Source of the DNA: Alsobacter ponti
Lineage (GTDB): Bacteria; Pseudomonadota; Alphaproteobacteria; Rhizobiales; Beijerinckiaceae
Direction: 5' to 3'
DNA length: 64,000 nucleotides
Assembly: GCF_024294805.1 (NCBI RefSeq)
Contig: NZ_JANCLU010000009.1
Coordinates: 108,444-172,443 of the forward strand
The notes beneath the pieces are model-generated. The model was given only the letters and a program-made list of their open reading frames with translations, was not told the origin of the DNA and made no database searches. Positions 45,831 through 55,086 of this stretch are shown one piece after another (position 1 is the first letter of the stretch; every line of letters starts with the position of its first letter). A program made the translations under genes and the position numbers.

Positions 45831-46649
45831 TCAGTCGCGCCAGCGCGGCGGGCGCTTCTCGATGAAGGCGCCGATGCCCTCTTCCGCGTCGCGCGCCAGC
45901 ATGTTCTCCACCATCACCGACGCCGCGTAGTCGTAGGCCTCCGCGAGCCCCATCTCGCGCTGGCGGTAGAACGCCTCCTTGCCGATCTTCAGCGTCGCGG
46001 CGGATTTGGACGCGACGAGGGTGGCGAGGCGGCGCGCCTCGCGCATCGCCTGCCCGCGCGGGACGACGCGGTTGACCAGCCCCATGCGCAGCGCGTGCTC
46101 GGCCGGCACGGTCTCGCCGGTCAGCAGCATCTCCATGGCGTGCTTCGGGGCGACATTGCGCGACAGCGCCACCATGGGCGTGGAGCAGAACAGGCCGATA
46201 TGAACGCCCGGCGTGCAGAACGACGCCTTGTCGCCGGCGACGGCGAGGTCGCAGGCGGCCACGAGCTGGCATCCGGCGGCGCTGGCGAGCCCTTCCACGG
46301 CGGCGATCACCGGCTGCGGCAGGCGCACGACGGCCTGCATCATGGCCGAGCACCGCGCCAGCACGTCCGCGTAATAGGCGCGGCCGCGGTCGGGGTCGGC
46401 GCGGCGCGCCGTCATTTCCTTGAGGTCGTGACCGGCGCAGAACACCGGGCCGGGCGCGGCGGCGACGATCACCGCGCGCACCGCGCGGTCCGCGGCGATG
46501 GAGGCCAATTCGGCGGCGAGCGCGTCGATCAGCGCTTCCGACAGCGCGTTGCGGGCCTGCGGCCGGTCCAGGGTCAGCGTGGCGATGCCGCCGTGGTCCT
46601 CGCGCAGCAGCACGGGGCGATCCTGGGGGGGCGCGGCCTCGGCGGACAT
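45831..46649 (-). CDS. enoyl-CoA hydratase/isomerase (crotonase) family, ECHDC3-like
   Basis: The 272-residue protein has the crotonase fold with oxyanion-hole motif FCAGHDLKEM (70-79) and AAGCQLVAACDLAVAGDKASF (124-144). Both catalytic acids of true hydratases are missing: Gln128 replaces the first and Gly148 the second. The sequence GCQLVA..CDLAVA..DK.SF.TPGV..GLFCSTP is that of ECHDC3-type proteins, so a simple hydratase label would mislead. It may be a thioesterase, isomerase or binding protein. It is divergent from the thioesterase gene at 46757. Confidence 0.88.
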   Translation of the reverse strand: MSAEAAPPQDRPVLLREDHGGIATLTLDRPQARNALSEALIDALAAELASIAADRAVRAVIVAAAPGPVFCAGHDLKEMTARRADPDRGRAYYADVLARCSAMMQAVVRLPQPVIAAVEGLASAAGCQLVAACDLAVAGDKASFCTPGVHIGLFCSTPMVALSRNVAPKHAMEMLLTGETVPAEHALRMGLVNRVVPRGQAMREARRLATLVASKSAATLKIGKEAFYRQREMGLAEAYDYAASVMVENMLARDAEEGIGAFIEKRPPRWRD

Positions 46650-46756
46650 CGGAGTTCTCCAGATCGCGATGTGGCGAACGTTTCGCCCGCCATGATAAGC
46701 GAGGCGCGCGACGTGGTGAAACCCGCCCGACGGCGGAGCTGGGAAGGAGACGACGC

Positions 46757-47194
46757 ATGGACGCGACCGGCGCGCCGGTGATGACGGTGGAGGAGATCGA
46801 AGGGTTCCTCGACCGCGAGTTCCCGGAGATCCGCACGCACGGGCGCATCTATGAGGTCGAGCGGGTCGGGCCGCTCTCGGCGCGCATGCGGATGCAGTAT
46901 CACCCCAGCCAGTTGCGGCCGGGCGGCACCATTTCCGGGCCCGCCATGATGGCGCTGGCGGACCTCGCCCTTTATGTCGCGGTGCTCGGGGCCATCGGTC
47001 CGGTGGGCCTGGCGGTGACGACCAACCTCAACATCAACTTCCTGCGCAAGCCCGAAAAGCGCGCGCTGATCGCCGACTGCCGGCTGCTCAAGCTCGGCAA
47101 ACGGCTGGCGGTGGGGGAGGTCGACCTGCGCTCCGAGGGAGAAGACGACCTCGTCGCCCATGTTACCGCAACCTACTCGATCCCGCCCCGTTAG
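46757..47194 (+). CDS. PaaI-family hotdog thioesterase
   Basis: The 145-residue protein has one hotdog domain. The helix region RPGGTISGPAMMALADLALYVAVL is the PaaI-type active-site helix (with G, D), followed by four beta strands (TTNLNINFLRKP). It should hydrolyse an acyl- or aryl-CoA. It is divergent from the ECHDC3-like gene, with 107 bp between. Confidence 0.85.
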   Translation: MDATGAPVMTVEEIEGFLDREFPEIRTHGRIYEVERVGPLSARMRMQYHPSQLRPGGTISGPAMMALADLALYVAVLGAIGPVGLAVTTNLNINFLRKPEKRALIADCRLLKLGKRLAVGEVDLRSEGEDDLVAHVTATYSIPPR

Positions 47195-47277
47195 GCGGTA
47201 ATATCGCACCTTTGTTGCGGTTTCATAATACCACATCCAGTATATCATTGAAATTACATGGTTTTTATCGCCTAACG
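47189..47277. repeat. 9-bp inverted repeat framing an AT-rich segment
   Basis: CGTTAGGCG (47189-47197, overlapping the thioesterase stop) faces CGCCTAACG (47269-47277). The match extends inward imperfectly (GTAATA against ATAAAA). The 71-bp interior is strikingly AT-rich for this genome. It could be a small mobile remnant or a long-armed terminator. I see no flanking target duplication. Confidence 0.4.
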
Positions 47278-47292
47278 CCTGATTGGAGGTTG

Positions 47293-47319
47293 TTGACGGC
47301 GGCCGGTCGCTCGTATATT
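47293..47319 (+). promoter_or_regulatory. candidate promoter of the rplM-rpsI operon
   Basis: TTGACG (47293-47298) and TATATT (47314-47319) are 15 bp apart; using TTGTTG at 47290 gives 18 bp. The roughly 90-base leader contains an inverted repeat GGAGGCG (47338-47344)/CGCCTCC (47356-47362) that could serve ribosomal-protein autoregulation, by inference. Confidence 0.45.
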
Positions 47320-47411
47320 CAGCCGTCATCGAGCGGGGGAGGCGTGAGCGTCGCCCGCCTCCACGCGCCGGCGCGGCCTTCCGCCCGCCGGCCTTATCTG
47401 GAAATCGATCC

Positions 47412-47873
47412 ATGAAGACCTATTCGGCCAAGCCTGCCGAGGTCGACAAGAAGTGGGTGATCATCGACGCGAAGGGGCTGGTCGTCGGCCGTCTCGCGTC
47501 GCTGGTGGCTATGCGCCTTCGTGGCAAGCACAAGCCGACCTTCACGCCTCATGTCGATTGCGGCGACAACGTCATCGTCATCAACGCCGACAAGGTGGTG
47601 CTCACCGGCCGCAAGCGCGACCAGAAGGTGTACTACCACCACACCGGTTACCCGGGCGGCATCAAGGAGCGGTCCGCCAAGGCCATCCTCGAAGGGCGCT
47701 TCCCGGAGCGCATCGTCGAGAAGGCCGTCGAGCGCATGCTCCCGCGCGGCCCGCTCGGCCGCCAGCAGCTCAGCAACCTGCGTGTCTACAAGGGCGCGGA
47801 CCATCCGCATGAGGCCCAGCAGCCGCAGCCGCTCGATATCGCGGCCATGAACCGCAAGAACGTGGGAGCCTGA
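47412..47873 (+). CDS. rplM: 50S ribosomal protein L13
   Basis: From ATG 47412 the protein has 153 residues with the L13 motifs [34 protein letters not shown] and the central [26 protein letters not shown]. It is a primary-binding 23S rRNA protein of the large subunit. It precedes rpsI with one base between stop and start, the usual bacterial pair. Confidence 0.97.
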   Translation: MKTYSAKPAEVDKKWVIIDAKGLVVGRLASLVAMRLRGKHKPTFTPHVDCGDNVIVINADKVVLTGRKRDQKVYYHHTGYPGGIKERSAKAILEGRFPERIVEKAVERMLPRGPLGRQQLSNLRVYKGADHPHEAQQPQPLDIAAMNRKNVGA

Positions 47874-47874
47874 T

Positions 47875-48354
47875 ATGGCCGAGACGCTCCAGTCCCTCCA
47901 GGACCTCAAGGGCGCGGTCGAGACCGTCGCTCCCGAGGCTCCCAAGCACGTGCAGAAGCTCGACGCCCAGGGCCGCGCCTATGCCACCGGCAAGCGCAAG
48001 GACGCGGTCGCCCGCGTCTGGATCAAGCCCGGCTCCGGCAAGATCGTGGTGAACGAGCGCGAGCTCGGCGTGTACTTCGCGCGCCCGGTGCTGCGCATGA
48101 TCCTTCAGCAGCCGCTGCAGATCGCCAACCGCAAGGACCAGTACGACATCGTCGTCACCGTGTCCGGCGGCGGCCTGTCCGGCCAGGCCGGCGCGGTGCG
48201 CCACGGCCTGTCCAAGGCGCTCACCTACTACGAGCCCGAGCTGCGCGGCCCGCTCAAGAAGGCCGGCTTCCTCACCCGCGACTCCCGCGTGGTCGAGCGC
48301 AAGAAGTACGGCCGCAAGAAGGCCCGCCGCAGCTTCCAGTTCTCGAAGCGCTAA
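47875..48354 (+). CDS. rpsI: 30S ribosomal protein S9
   Basis: The 159-residue protein has [21 protein letters not shown] and [21 protein letters not shown], and ends in the conserved basic tail with FQFSKR, where the terminal SKR contacts the P-site tRNA. An N-terminal extension of about 33 residues precedes the core, as is usual in Hyphomicrobiales. A strong terminator follows. Confidence 0.97.
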   Translation: MAETLQSLQDLKGAVETVAPEAPKHVQKLDAQGRAYATGKRKDAVARVWIKPGSGKIVVNERELGVYFARPVLRMILQQPLQIANRKDQYDIVVTVSGGGLSGQAGAVRHGLSKALTYYEPELRGPLKKAGFLTRDSRVVERKKYGRKKARRSFQFSKR

Positions 48355-48380
48355 AGCTTCGCGACCTGTCGCGACTTCGA

Positions 48381-48415
48381 ACGGCTGGCGGCGACGCCAG
48401 CCGTTTTGCTTTTTG
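48381..48415 (+). terminator. rho-independent terminator after rpsI
   Basis: ACGGCTGGCG (48381-48390) pairs perfectly with CGCCAGCCGT (48395-48404) around a GCGA loop and is followed by TTTTGCTTTTT. It ends the L13-S9 transcript. Confidence 0.88.
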
Positions 48416-48485
48416 CGCGAGCCATCGCGCTGCCTGTACGCTGGCGGTCGCCTGATCGCCCGTCCGCCCGTCCCGAGCCGCCGCC

Positions 48486-49445
48486 ATGCCCGACCCCGCC
48501 GACCGTCCGCCCGTCGACAACGCCGTTTTCGGTCCGCTGATGGGCGGAGCGGCCGACCCCGCTTTCGCGGGCGCCTTGTCCTTCATGCGGCGGCGGTACA
48601 GCCGGGACCTTGCGGGCGTCGACGTCGCCGTCATGGGAATCCCGTTCGACGTGGCGACCTCCAACCGGCCGGGGGCGCGTTTCGGCCCGCAGGCGATCCG
48701 CCGCGCGTCCGCCATCTTCGAGGGCGATCCGCAATACCCGTCGGGGCGCGACCCCTTCGCGACGCTCGCCGTCGTCGACTGGGGCGACTGCTTCATCGAC
48801 CATGGGCGCGCGGACCTCGCGCCGGCCTCCATCGAGGCGGCCGCGCGGACGATCGTCGACGCCGGCGCGCACCTTCTGGCCCTGGGCGGCGACCACTTCG
48901 TCACGCTCCCGCTGCTGCGCGCGCATGCGCGGCGGCACGGACCGCTGGCGCTGGTGCAGTTCGATGCGCACCAGGACACGTGGCCGGACGACGGCTCGCG
49001 CGTCTCGCACGGCACATTCGTCGGCCGCGCGGTGCGCGAGGGGCTGATCGACCCGGCGCGCTCGATCCAGATCGGCATCCGGAGCTGCGCGCCGGACGAT
49101 TTCGGTATCGCCATTCTGGACGCCTATCGCGTCCACGCGATGGGTCCGGCGGAGACGGCGCGCGCGGTGCGGGAGCGCGTGGGGGAGGGGCCCGCCTATC
49201 TCAGCTTCGACATCGACGCCCTCGACCCCGCCTTCGCGCCGGGCACCGGGACGCCGGTCGCCGGCGGGCTGAGCTCGGCGCAGGCGCTGATGACGCTTGA
49301 TGCCCTGGCCGGGCTTGACTGGCGCGGCATGGACGTGGTCGAGGTCGCGCCCGCCTATGACCATGCCGACATCACCGCCATCGCCGCCGCCACCGTCGCG
49401 CAGCACTACTTGCAGATGCTTGCCGCTCGCCGGGCGCGTTCTTGA
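48486..49445 (+). CDS. speB: agmatinase/ureohydrolase family protein
   Basis: The 319-residue enzyme has the manganese-binding motifs of arginase-fold hydrolases: GGDH (H137), DAHQD (D160, H162, D164) and SFDIDALDP. It should hydrolyse agmatine or a related guanidino compound to urea and an amine. The N-terminal FGPLMGG and GIPFDVATSNRPGARFGP fit agmatinases; guanidinobutyrase or guanidinopropionase activity is possible. It starts 71 bp after the rpsI terminator. Confidence 0.88.
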   Translation: MPDPADRPPVDNAVFGPLMGGAADPAFAGALSFMRRRYSRDLAGVDVAVMGIPFDVATSNRPGARFGPQAIRRASAIFEGDPQYPSGRDPFATLAVVDWGDCFIDHGRADLAPASIEAAARTIVDAGAHLLALGGDHFVTLPLLRAHARRHGPLALVQFDAHQDTWPDDGSRVSHGTFVGRAVREGLIDPARSIQIGIRSCAPDDFGIAILDAYRVHAMGPAETARAVRERVGEGPAYLSFDIDALDPAFAPGTGTPVAGGLSSAQALMTLDALAGLDWRGMDVVEVAPAYDHADITAIAAATVAQHYLQMLAARRARS

Positions 49446-49568
49446 CACGCGCGGCGGTCTGCGCCATGTGACGCGTATGACCAGCGCGTTCGCCCCTTTC
49501 GGCCTGCGACGCGGCGCAGCGGCGTTGTCCCGCGCGTCGCGATGACGCGCGCCTGACGCCGTGTCCCA

Positions 49569-49591
49569 AGCCGCGCTCCGCGCGGCTTTTT
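49569..49591 (+). terminator. rho-independent terminator between speB and argC
   Basis: AGCCGCGC (49569-49576) pairs with GCGCGGCT (49580-49587) around TCC, followed by a short T run (TTTTT). It lies about 120 bp after the agmatinase stop. Confidence 0.7.
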
Positions 49592-49634
49592 CGTATCCGA
49601 ACGCTCCGACGCTTTCGCACCGACGAGGTCAGCC

Positions 49635-50597
49635 ATGTCCGCATCTTCTCCCGCCAAGGCCGCCGCCCGGACCGCCCGCGTGTTCATCGACGGCGAGGCC
49701 GGAACCACGGGACTCGGGATTCGCGACCGGTTGGCGCATGTGCCCGGCGTCGAACTGCGCAGCATCGACCCGGCCCGGCGCAAGGACCCCGAGGCGCGCA
49801 AGGCGCTGATGGCCGAGGTCGACGCGGTGATCCTCTGCCTGCCCGACGACGCCGCCAAGGAATCCGCCGCCATCGCGGATTCGCTCGGCGACAAGGGCCC
49901 GCGGGTGCTCGACGCCTCGACGGCGCATCGTGTCGCCGAGGGGTGGGTGTACGGGTTCGCGGAGCTCGAGCCGGGCCAGGCCGACGCCATCCGCGCGGCG
50001 CGGCGCGTCGCCAATCCCGGCTGCTATCCGACCGGGGCCATCGCGCTGATCCGGCCGCTGGTCGATGCCGGCCTGCTGCCGACCGACTACCCCGTGACGG
50101 TCAACGCGGTCAGCGGCTACTCGGGCGGCGGCCGCTCGATGATCGAGGCCTACGAAGCCGGCGTCGCTCCGGTTTTCGAACTCTACGGCCTGTCCCTGGA
50201 GCACAAGCACGTCCCGGAGCTTCAGCGTTACGGAGTGCTGACGCGGCGGCCCATCTTCGTGCCCTCGGTCGGCAATTTCCGGCAGGGCATGCTGGTCAGC
50301 GTGCCGCTGCACCTCGATACGCTGCCGGGCAAGCCGCGCGCCAGGGACCTCGAGGACGTGCTCGCCTCTCGCTACGCCGGTGACGGGCTGGTGTCCGTCG
50401 TGCCTTCGGACGACGCCACCGTGAAGGCGGGCCGGCTGGAGCCCGAAGCCCTGAACGACACCGATCGGCTGGAGCTGCGCGTCTATGGCAACGACAAGCG
50501 CGATCACGCCCTGCTGGTCGCCCGGCTCGACAATCTCGGCAAGGGCGCGTCGGGCGCGGCAGTGCAGAACCTGAAGCTGATGCTCGGCCTCGTGTAG
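49635..50597 (+). CDS. argC: N-acetyl-gamma-glutamyl-phosphate reductase (type 2)
   Basis: The 320-residue enzyme catalyses the NADPH-dependent reduction in arginine synthesis. It has [13 protein letters not shown] at the nucleotide-binding start, catalytic C130 in [10 protein letters not shown] and [15 protein letters not shown] in the substrate domain. The short type-2 form is typical of Rhizobiales and pseudomonads. Confidence 0.95.
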   Translation: MSASSPAKAAARTARVFIDGEAGTTGLGIRDRLAHVPGVELRSIDPARRKDPEARKALMAEVDAVILCLPDDAAKESAAIADSLGDKGPRVLDASTAHRVAEGWVYGFAELEPGQADAIRAARRVANPGCYPTGAIALIRPLVDAGLLPTDYPVTVNAVSGYSGGGRSMIEAYEAGVAPVFELYGLSLEHKHVPELQRYGVLTRRPIFVPSVGNFRQGMLVSVPLHLDTLPGKPRARDLEDVLASRYAGDGLVSVVPSDDATVKAGRLEPEALNDTDRLELRVYGNDKRDHALLVARLDNLGKGASGAAVQNLKLMLGLV

Positions 50598-50601
50598 GTT
50601 G

Positions 50602-51582
50602 GTGAACGTGCGGAAGCTTCTCGCAAGCCTCTTCCTGCTTGCCAGCGCCTCCGCGTCGCTGGCGGCCGGCTGCGCCGAGCCGCCGCCGCCCGTGCGCGAC
50701 ATCGCGGCCGAGACCTTCTACATCGACGCGGCGAGTTCCATTGCCGACGAAGCGATCATCGCGCGCAACAAGCAGTCGCTCGCGGAGCTCGACGCGGGAC
50801 TGCGCCGCATCATCTCCATGGCCGACAAGGGGCTCGCGGGCGACGCGAGCAACGCCGTCTGCGCGGGCCATTGGCTCGCCGCATGGGCTCGCGGCGGGGC
50901 CATGCTGGGGACGATGTCGAGCCGGCAGGCGGGCTACGAGCGAAAATGGCGAACAGCGGGGATCGCCGTGGCCTATCTCAAGGCGCGCGAGCATGTCGAG
51001 GCGGCGGACCGCGCCGTGATCGAGCAATGGCTCGACCGGCTGGCCGATGCCGTTGAGGCCGATTACGGGCGACCCAAGAGCCGCAACAATCACTATTACT
51101 GGGCGGGCTTCGCCGCCGCCGCCGTCGGAACGGCGACCGGGTCGGCGCGCCACCTCGGCTATGCAAGCGAGGCGTTCAACGACGGCCTGTCCGCCATCGC
51201 GGCGGACGGGACGCTGCCGGGAGAAATGGCGAGAAAGGTCAGGGCGTTGCACTACAACGCCTACGCGCTCGCGCCGCTGGTGCTGATGGCGGAACTCGCC
51301 GCGCTGCGCGGTGAAGACTGGTATGCCCGCCACGGCGGGGCCATTCACCGTCTGGCCGCCGCCGTTCGTGGCGGCGTCCACGATCCCGCCGGCTTCGCCC
51401 GCAAGGCGGGGGTGCCGACGGTCGAGGCGCCGACCGGAGGCGTGTTCGCCTGGCGGGCGTTCTACGCCGCGCGGTTTCCGGCGCGCTGGCCGGATCCGCT
51501 CGAGGGCACTCTGAACTACCCCTGGTACGGCGGCGATTGCGGGCTCGCCGCCGAGGTTTGGATAAAGCGCCAAGGCAAATAG
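50602..51582 (+). CDS. alginate lyase family protein (PL5-like)
   Basis: From GTG 50602 (a TTG one codon earlier is equally possible) the protein has 326 residues with a signal sequence ending near LAAGC. The mature part follows AlgL: CAGHWLAAWARGGAM, RKWRTAGIAVAYLK, the catalytic NNHYYWAG (about 154-161), and RALHYNAYALAPL. Such lyases cleave mannuronate-rich polymers by beta-elimination in the periplasm. No other alginate genes are in the window, so the natural substrate is uncertain. It is 2 bp past argC and may share its transcript. Confidence 0.85.
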   Translation: MNVRKLLASLFLLASASASLAAGCAEPPPPVRDIAAETFYIDAASSIADEAIIARNKQSLAELDAGLRRIISMADKGLAGDASNAVCAGHWLAAWARGGAMLGTMSSRQAGYERKWRTAGIAVAYLKAREHVEAADRAVIEQWLDRLADAVEADYGRPKSRNNHYYWAGFAAAAVGTATGSARHLGYASEAFNDGLSAIAADGTLPGEMARKVRALHYNAYALAPLVLMAELAALRGEDWYARHGGAIHRLAAAVRGGVHDPAGFARKAGVPTVEAPTGGVFAWRAFYAARFPARWPDPLEGTLNYPWYGGDCGLAAEVWIKRQGK

Positions 51583-51587
51583 CGAAA

Positions 51588-51638
51588 CGCCCCCGCGCGG
51601 CGAAGCGGCGGGGGCGCACCCTCACGCAGAACGTGAGG
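51588..51638. terminator. paired hairpins between convergent genes
   Basis: CGCCCCCG (51588-51595) pairs with CGGGGGCG (51609-51616), and CCTCACG (51620-51626) pairs with CGTGAGG (51632-51638). They fill the gap between the convergent lyase and FAH-family genes. Neither has a good T run, so a bidirectional terminator is only likely, not clear. Confidence 0.35.
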
Positions 51639-51662
51639 ACAAGCTATGAATCAGCTGAGTTA

Positions 51663-52511
51663 TTACGCCTTCCAGGCCACGACCTTCTGGTTCTGCTCGC
51701 CGAGGCCGTCGATGCCGACGCGCATCGTGTCGCCGGCCTTGAGGAACTTCGGCGGCTTCATGCCCAGGCCGACCCCCGGAGGCGTGCCGGTGGTGATGAC
51801 GTCGCCCGGATCGAGCTGCAGGAACTGCGAGATGTAGGACACGAGGTGGGCGCAGCCGAAGATCATCGTGTTCGACGAGCCGTTCTGCACCTTCTTGCCG
51901 TTCAGCTCGAGCCACATCTTGAGGTTCTGGACGTCCTTGATCTCGTCCGGCGTGACCAGCCAGGGGCCGAGCGGTCCGAAGGTGGGCGAACCCTTGCCCT
52001 TCATCCACTGGCCGCCGCGCTCCGCCTGGAATTCGCGCTCGGAGATGTCGTTGCAGATGCAGAAGCCCGCGACATAGCTCAGCGCGTCCTTCTCCTCGAC
52101 ATACAGCGCCTTCTTGCCGATGACGATGGCGAGCTCGACTTCCCAGTCGGTCTTCTTCGAGCCCTTCGGGATGACGATGTCGTCGTTCGGCCCCTGGACG
52201 CAGTTCGGAGCCTTGTTGAACAGGATGGGCTCCTTCGGGGGCGTCGCGCCGGTTTCGGCCGCATGGTCCGCGAAGTTGAGGCCGACCGCGATGAAATTGC
52301 CCGGGCGGGCGACCGGCGAGCCGAGCCGCGTGCCCTTGCGGACGGCCGGCAGGCTCTTCAGGTCGACCTTCTTCAGCTTGGCGAGATTGCGCGGGTTCAG
52401 CGCGTCGCCAGCGAAGTCCGTCACCAGCGACGAGACGTCGCGGATCACGCCGTCAGCGTCGACGATGCCGGGCTTCTCGGAGCCGGCCTTTCCGAAACGG
52501 ACCAGTTTCAT
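51663..52511 (-). CDS. fumarylacetoacetate hydrolase (FAH) family protein
   Basis: From ATG 52511 the protein has 282 residues. The catalytic domain (about 70-280) has the metal-binding set in GLNFADHAAE and WEVELAIVIG, and the TGTPPGVGLGMKPP loop. The N-terminus MKLVRFG and VDADGVIRDVSSLV resembles ureidoglycolate lyase-like and 2-keto-3-deoxy sugar acid hydrolase members, so the exact reaction is open. Family members cleave C-C bonds in 2,4-diketo acids or eliminate urea. Confidence 0.87.
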   Translation of the reverse strand: MKLVRFGKAGSEKPGIVDADGVIRDVSSLVTDFAGDALNPRNLAKLKKVDLKSLPAVRKGTRLGSPVARPGNFIAVGLNFADHAAETGATPPKEPILFNKAPNCVQGPNDDIVIPKGSKKTDWEVELAIVIGKKALYVEEKDALSYVAGFCICNDISEREFQAERGGQWMKGKGSPTFGPLGPWLVTPDEIKDVQNLKMWLELNGKKVQNGSSNTMIFGCAHLVSYISQFLQLDPGDVITTGTPPGVGLGMKPPKFLKAGDTMRVGIDGLGEQNQKVVAWKA

Positions 52512-52649
52512 CGGGTGTTTCCTGCCTTTTCTATGGAGTCTTCGAGCGCGAACTTGGGCGGCGACTCTGGCCTCGCAAGACGGGCTCCGCAAGCACGCAG
52601 ACGCGAGCATGGGTTGCACCCGGCGCGGTGTGTCATCCGCGCCACGCGT

Positions 52650-54455
52650 TCAGGCGCGAACCTTGACGTATTCGCCGGGCGCGTCGCAGAGGGGCTTCAA
52701 CCGGCGGCCGCCCGGCTTGCGCGCCTTGACGCGCTCCGGCGCCTGCGCCTCGATCCAGCTGAGCCAGTGCGGCCACCACGTTCCCGGGTTCTCGGTGGCG
52801 TGGGCGAGCCAGTGCTCCAGCGTGCCTTCCACCTTGCCGTTGGTCCAGTACTGGTACTTCGGCTTGTCGGCGGGATTGACCACGCCGGCGATGTGGCCGG
52901 AGCCGGCGACCACGAAGGTGACGTCGCCGCCGAACTCCTTGGAGCCCTTGAACACCGAGCGGGCGGGGGCGATGTGGTCCTCCCGCGCCGCGAGGTTGTA
53001 GATCGGGATCGTCACCTTGCCGAGGTCGAGCCGCACGCCGCCGATGTCGATCTTGCCCTTGGCGAGGTTGTTCTCGAGATAGCAGTTGCGCAGGTAGAAG
53101 GAGTGGTTGGCGGCCGGCATCCGCGTGGAATCGGAGTTCCAGTAGAGCAGGTCGAAGGGGAACGGCTCCTGCCCCTTCAGATAGACGTTGATCATGTAGG
53201 GCCAGATCAGGTCGTTCGGCCGCAGCATGTTGAACGCGGACGCCATGCTGGAGCCTTCCAGATAGCCCTGGGCGTACATGCGGTCCTCGAGGGACTTGAT
53301 CTGCCCCTCGTCGACGAAGACGGCGAGGTCGCCGGCGTGGGTGAAGTCGACCTGCGTGGTGAACAGCGTGGCGCTGTCGATGCGGTCGTCGCCGGTCGCC
53401 GCCATGTAGGCCAGCGCCACCGAGAGCAGCGTGCCGCCGACGCAATAGCCGATGGCCGTGACGTGCTTCTCGCCCGTCGCCTTCTCCACCGCGTCGAGGG
53501 CCGCGAAGATGCCCTCGCGCATATAGTCCTCGAAGCTCTTCTTCGCCTGCCGCTCGTCCGGGTTCACCCATGAGATGGTGAACACCGTGAGGCCCTGGGC
53601 CACGGCCCAGCGGATGAAGGATTTCTCGGGGTTGAGGTCGAGAATGTAGAACTTGTTGATCCACGGCGGCACGATCAGCAGCGGCCGCTTGAACACGGTG
53701 TCGGTCGTCGGCGCGTACTGGATCAGCTCGATCAGGTCGTTGCGGAACACGACCTTGCCGGGCGTCGTCGCCATGTTGACGCCGACGGCGAAGTTGCCGG
53801 ATGTCGTCTGGCGCAGCTTCAGCTTGCCTTTGCCGGCCTCGATGTCCTCGGCCAGCATCTTCATCCCGCGCACGAGGTTCTCGCCGTTCTGGCTCACCGT
53901 CTCGCGCAGCAACTCGGGATTGGTCGCCACGAAGTTCGTGGGCGCCAGCGCGCTCAGGATCTGGCGGACGTAGAACTCCGCCTTGTGCTTCGTATGAGCA
54001 TCGACTCCATCGGCGCTCTTCACCACGTCTTCGGCCCATCGCGAGGTGATGAGATAGGCCTGCTTGATGAAGTCGAAGATCGGGTTCTCGGACCATTCGG
54101 GGTCGCGGAACCGGCGGTCGCCGGCGTCCGGCTCCGCCACGGCCTGGGCCTCCTCGCCCTGCATGCGCTTCATGGAGTTCGTCCACAGCTCCATGAAGCC
54201 CTTGGTCAGGCTGGCCTGCGCGAGCACGACGCGGTGTGGGTCCATGGCCCAGCGCTCGACCACCTGGCCCAGCGTCTTGACCAGATCGCTCAGCTCCTCC
54301 GACGAGGCGGGCGGGCGGCCTTCCTCAACCGGCTTCAGCGCCGCGGCCGTGGCCTTCCCCATTTCCTCGACCAGCTTCGCGGTGTTCGACGCGAGCCGTT
54401 CCAGGTCCGGCGCCGGAGGCGCGGGGTTCGGGGACTGTTGCTTGCCGCTCGCCAT
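52650..54455 (-). CDS. phaC: class I poly(3-hydroxyalkanoate) synthase
   Basis: The 601-residue enzyme polymerises 3-hydroxyacyl-CoA into storage granules. The lipase-like box is GYCVGG with nucleophile C338; the catalytic Asp lies in [10 protein letters not shown] and the His in [11 protein letters not shown]. The length and the N-terminal 170-residue domain fit class I. The start has GGGGGAGATGAC upstream. It is divergent from a small lipoprotein-like gene across an AT-rich promoter region. Confidence 0.95.
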   Translation of the reverse strand: MASGKQQSPNPAPPAPDLERLASNTAKLVEEMGKATAAALKPVEEGRPPASSEELSDLVKTLGQVVERWAMDPHRVVLAQASLTKGFMELWTNSMKRMQGEEAQAVAEPDAGDRRFRDPEWSENPIFDFIKQAYLITSRWAEDVVKSADGVDAHTKHKAEFYVRQILSALAPTNFVATNPELLRETVSQNGENLVRGMKMLAEDIEAGKGKLKLRQTTSGNFAVGVNMATTPGKVVFRNDLIELIQYAPTTDTVFKRPLLIVPPWINKFYILDLNPEKSFIRWAVAQGLTVFTISWVNPDERQAKKSFEDYMREGIFAALDAVEKATGEKHVTAIGYCVGGTLLSVALAYMAATGDDRIDSATLFTTQVDFTHAGDLAVFVDEGQIKSLEDRMYAQGYLEGSSMASAFNMLRPNDLIWPYMINVYLKGQEPFPFDLLYWNSDSTRMPAANHSFYLRNCYLENNLAKGKIDIGGVRLDLGKVTIPIYNLAAREDHIAPARSVFKGSKEFGGDVTFVVAGSGHIAGVVNPADKPKYQYWTNGKVEGTLEHWLAHATENPGTWWPHWLSWIEAQAPERVKARKPGGRRLKPLCDAPGEYVKVRA

Positions 54456-54501
54456 GTCATCTCCCCCGGGCGGGGCCCTATCGACCTTCGCCCGCTCTCT
54501 T

Positions 54502-54518
54502 CTATAAATGCATTATAG
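54502..54518. promoter_or_regulatory. near-palindromic AT-rich promoter element before phaC
   Basis: CTATAAATGCATTATAG is almost its own reverse complement. On the minus strand it contains a perfect TATAAT (54512-54517) for phaC, with a weak -35 (GATTCC, 17 bp spacer). On the plus strand TATAAA (54503-54508) could serve the small gene. A regulator operator is possible but unproven. Confidence 0.4.
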
Positions 54519-54606
54519 AGAAGTTCGGGTCGGCGGAATCCACCATTGGGCAAATATGCCCGATCCAGGGCCCGTCCGTCCCGACCTCGGTTCTGGAGCT
54601 CCGCTT

Positions 54607-54951
54607 TTGCGTTCGCCGTCCCTTTCGCCCACGATCCGACCCGCCCTCCGCCGCGTCGGTGTCGCCGCCGCCGCGCTCACCCTGGCCGCCTGCGCGAGCA
54701 CCGCGCCCTCGGCGCAGGAGAGCGCGAAGACGCCGCCCGCCAAGTCGCTGGCGGAAACGCTGGGATTCGCGACGACCCCGCCCGAACCCGCCGGTTTCGT
54801 AAAGAAGACGCGGCCCGAAAACCTCGAGTACATGGCCGTCGGCGTCACCCCGCCGCCGCGCGCGGTGAAGGCCAGGACACCCGACCAGGTGAAAAAGCTG
54901 GAACAGGAGCTCAGCGCCACCCGCGCCAGCAACAACGCCAAGGCAAAGTGA
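54607..54951 (+). CDS. small putative lipoprotein, unknown function
   Basis: I do not recognise a family. From TTG 54607 (GGAG upstream) the product has 114 residues, with a signal sequence RRVGVAAAALTLAAC whose LAAC is a good lipobox. A Pro/Ala/Lys-rich linker and a C-terminal charged helix (KARTPDQVKKLEQELSATRA) follow. ATG 54556 or 54508 would add a non-signal-like N-terminus. It lies between phaC and the aminotransferase gene. Confidence 0.6.
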   Translation: MRSPSLSPTIRPALRRVGVAAAALTLAACASTAPSAQESAKTPPAKSLAETLGFATTPPEPAGFVKKTRPENLEYMAVGVTPPPRAVKARTPDQVKKLEQELSATRASNNAKAK

Positions 54952-55086
54952 CGGGGGCGGCTGATCCCGCCTTTCCTCCCGCCAAGGGATAAGCCATTCC
55001 GGCTTTGCCCATCCTCGGCCGATGATGATAAAGAGGCCGCGACCAAGCGGCGCTGAGGCTGCGGGTTGACGCTCGAGGTACGGTTC

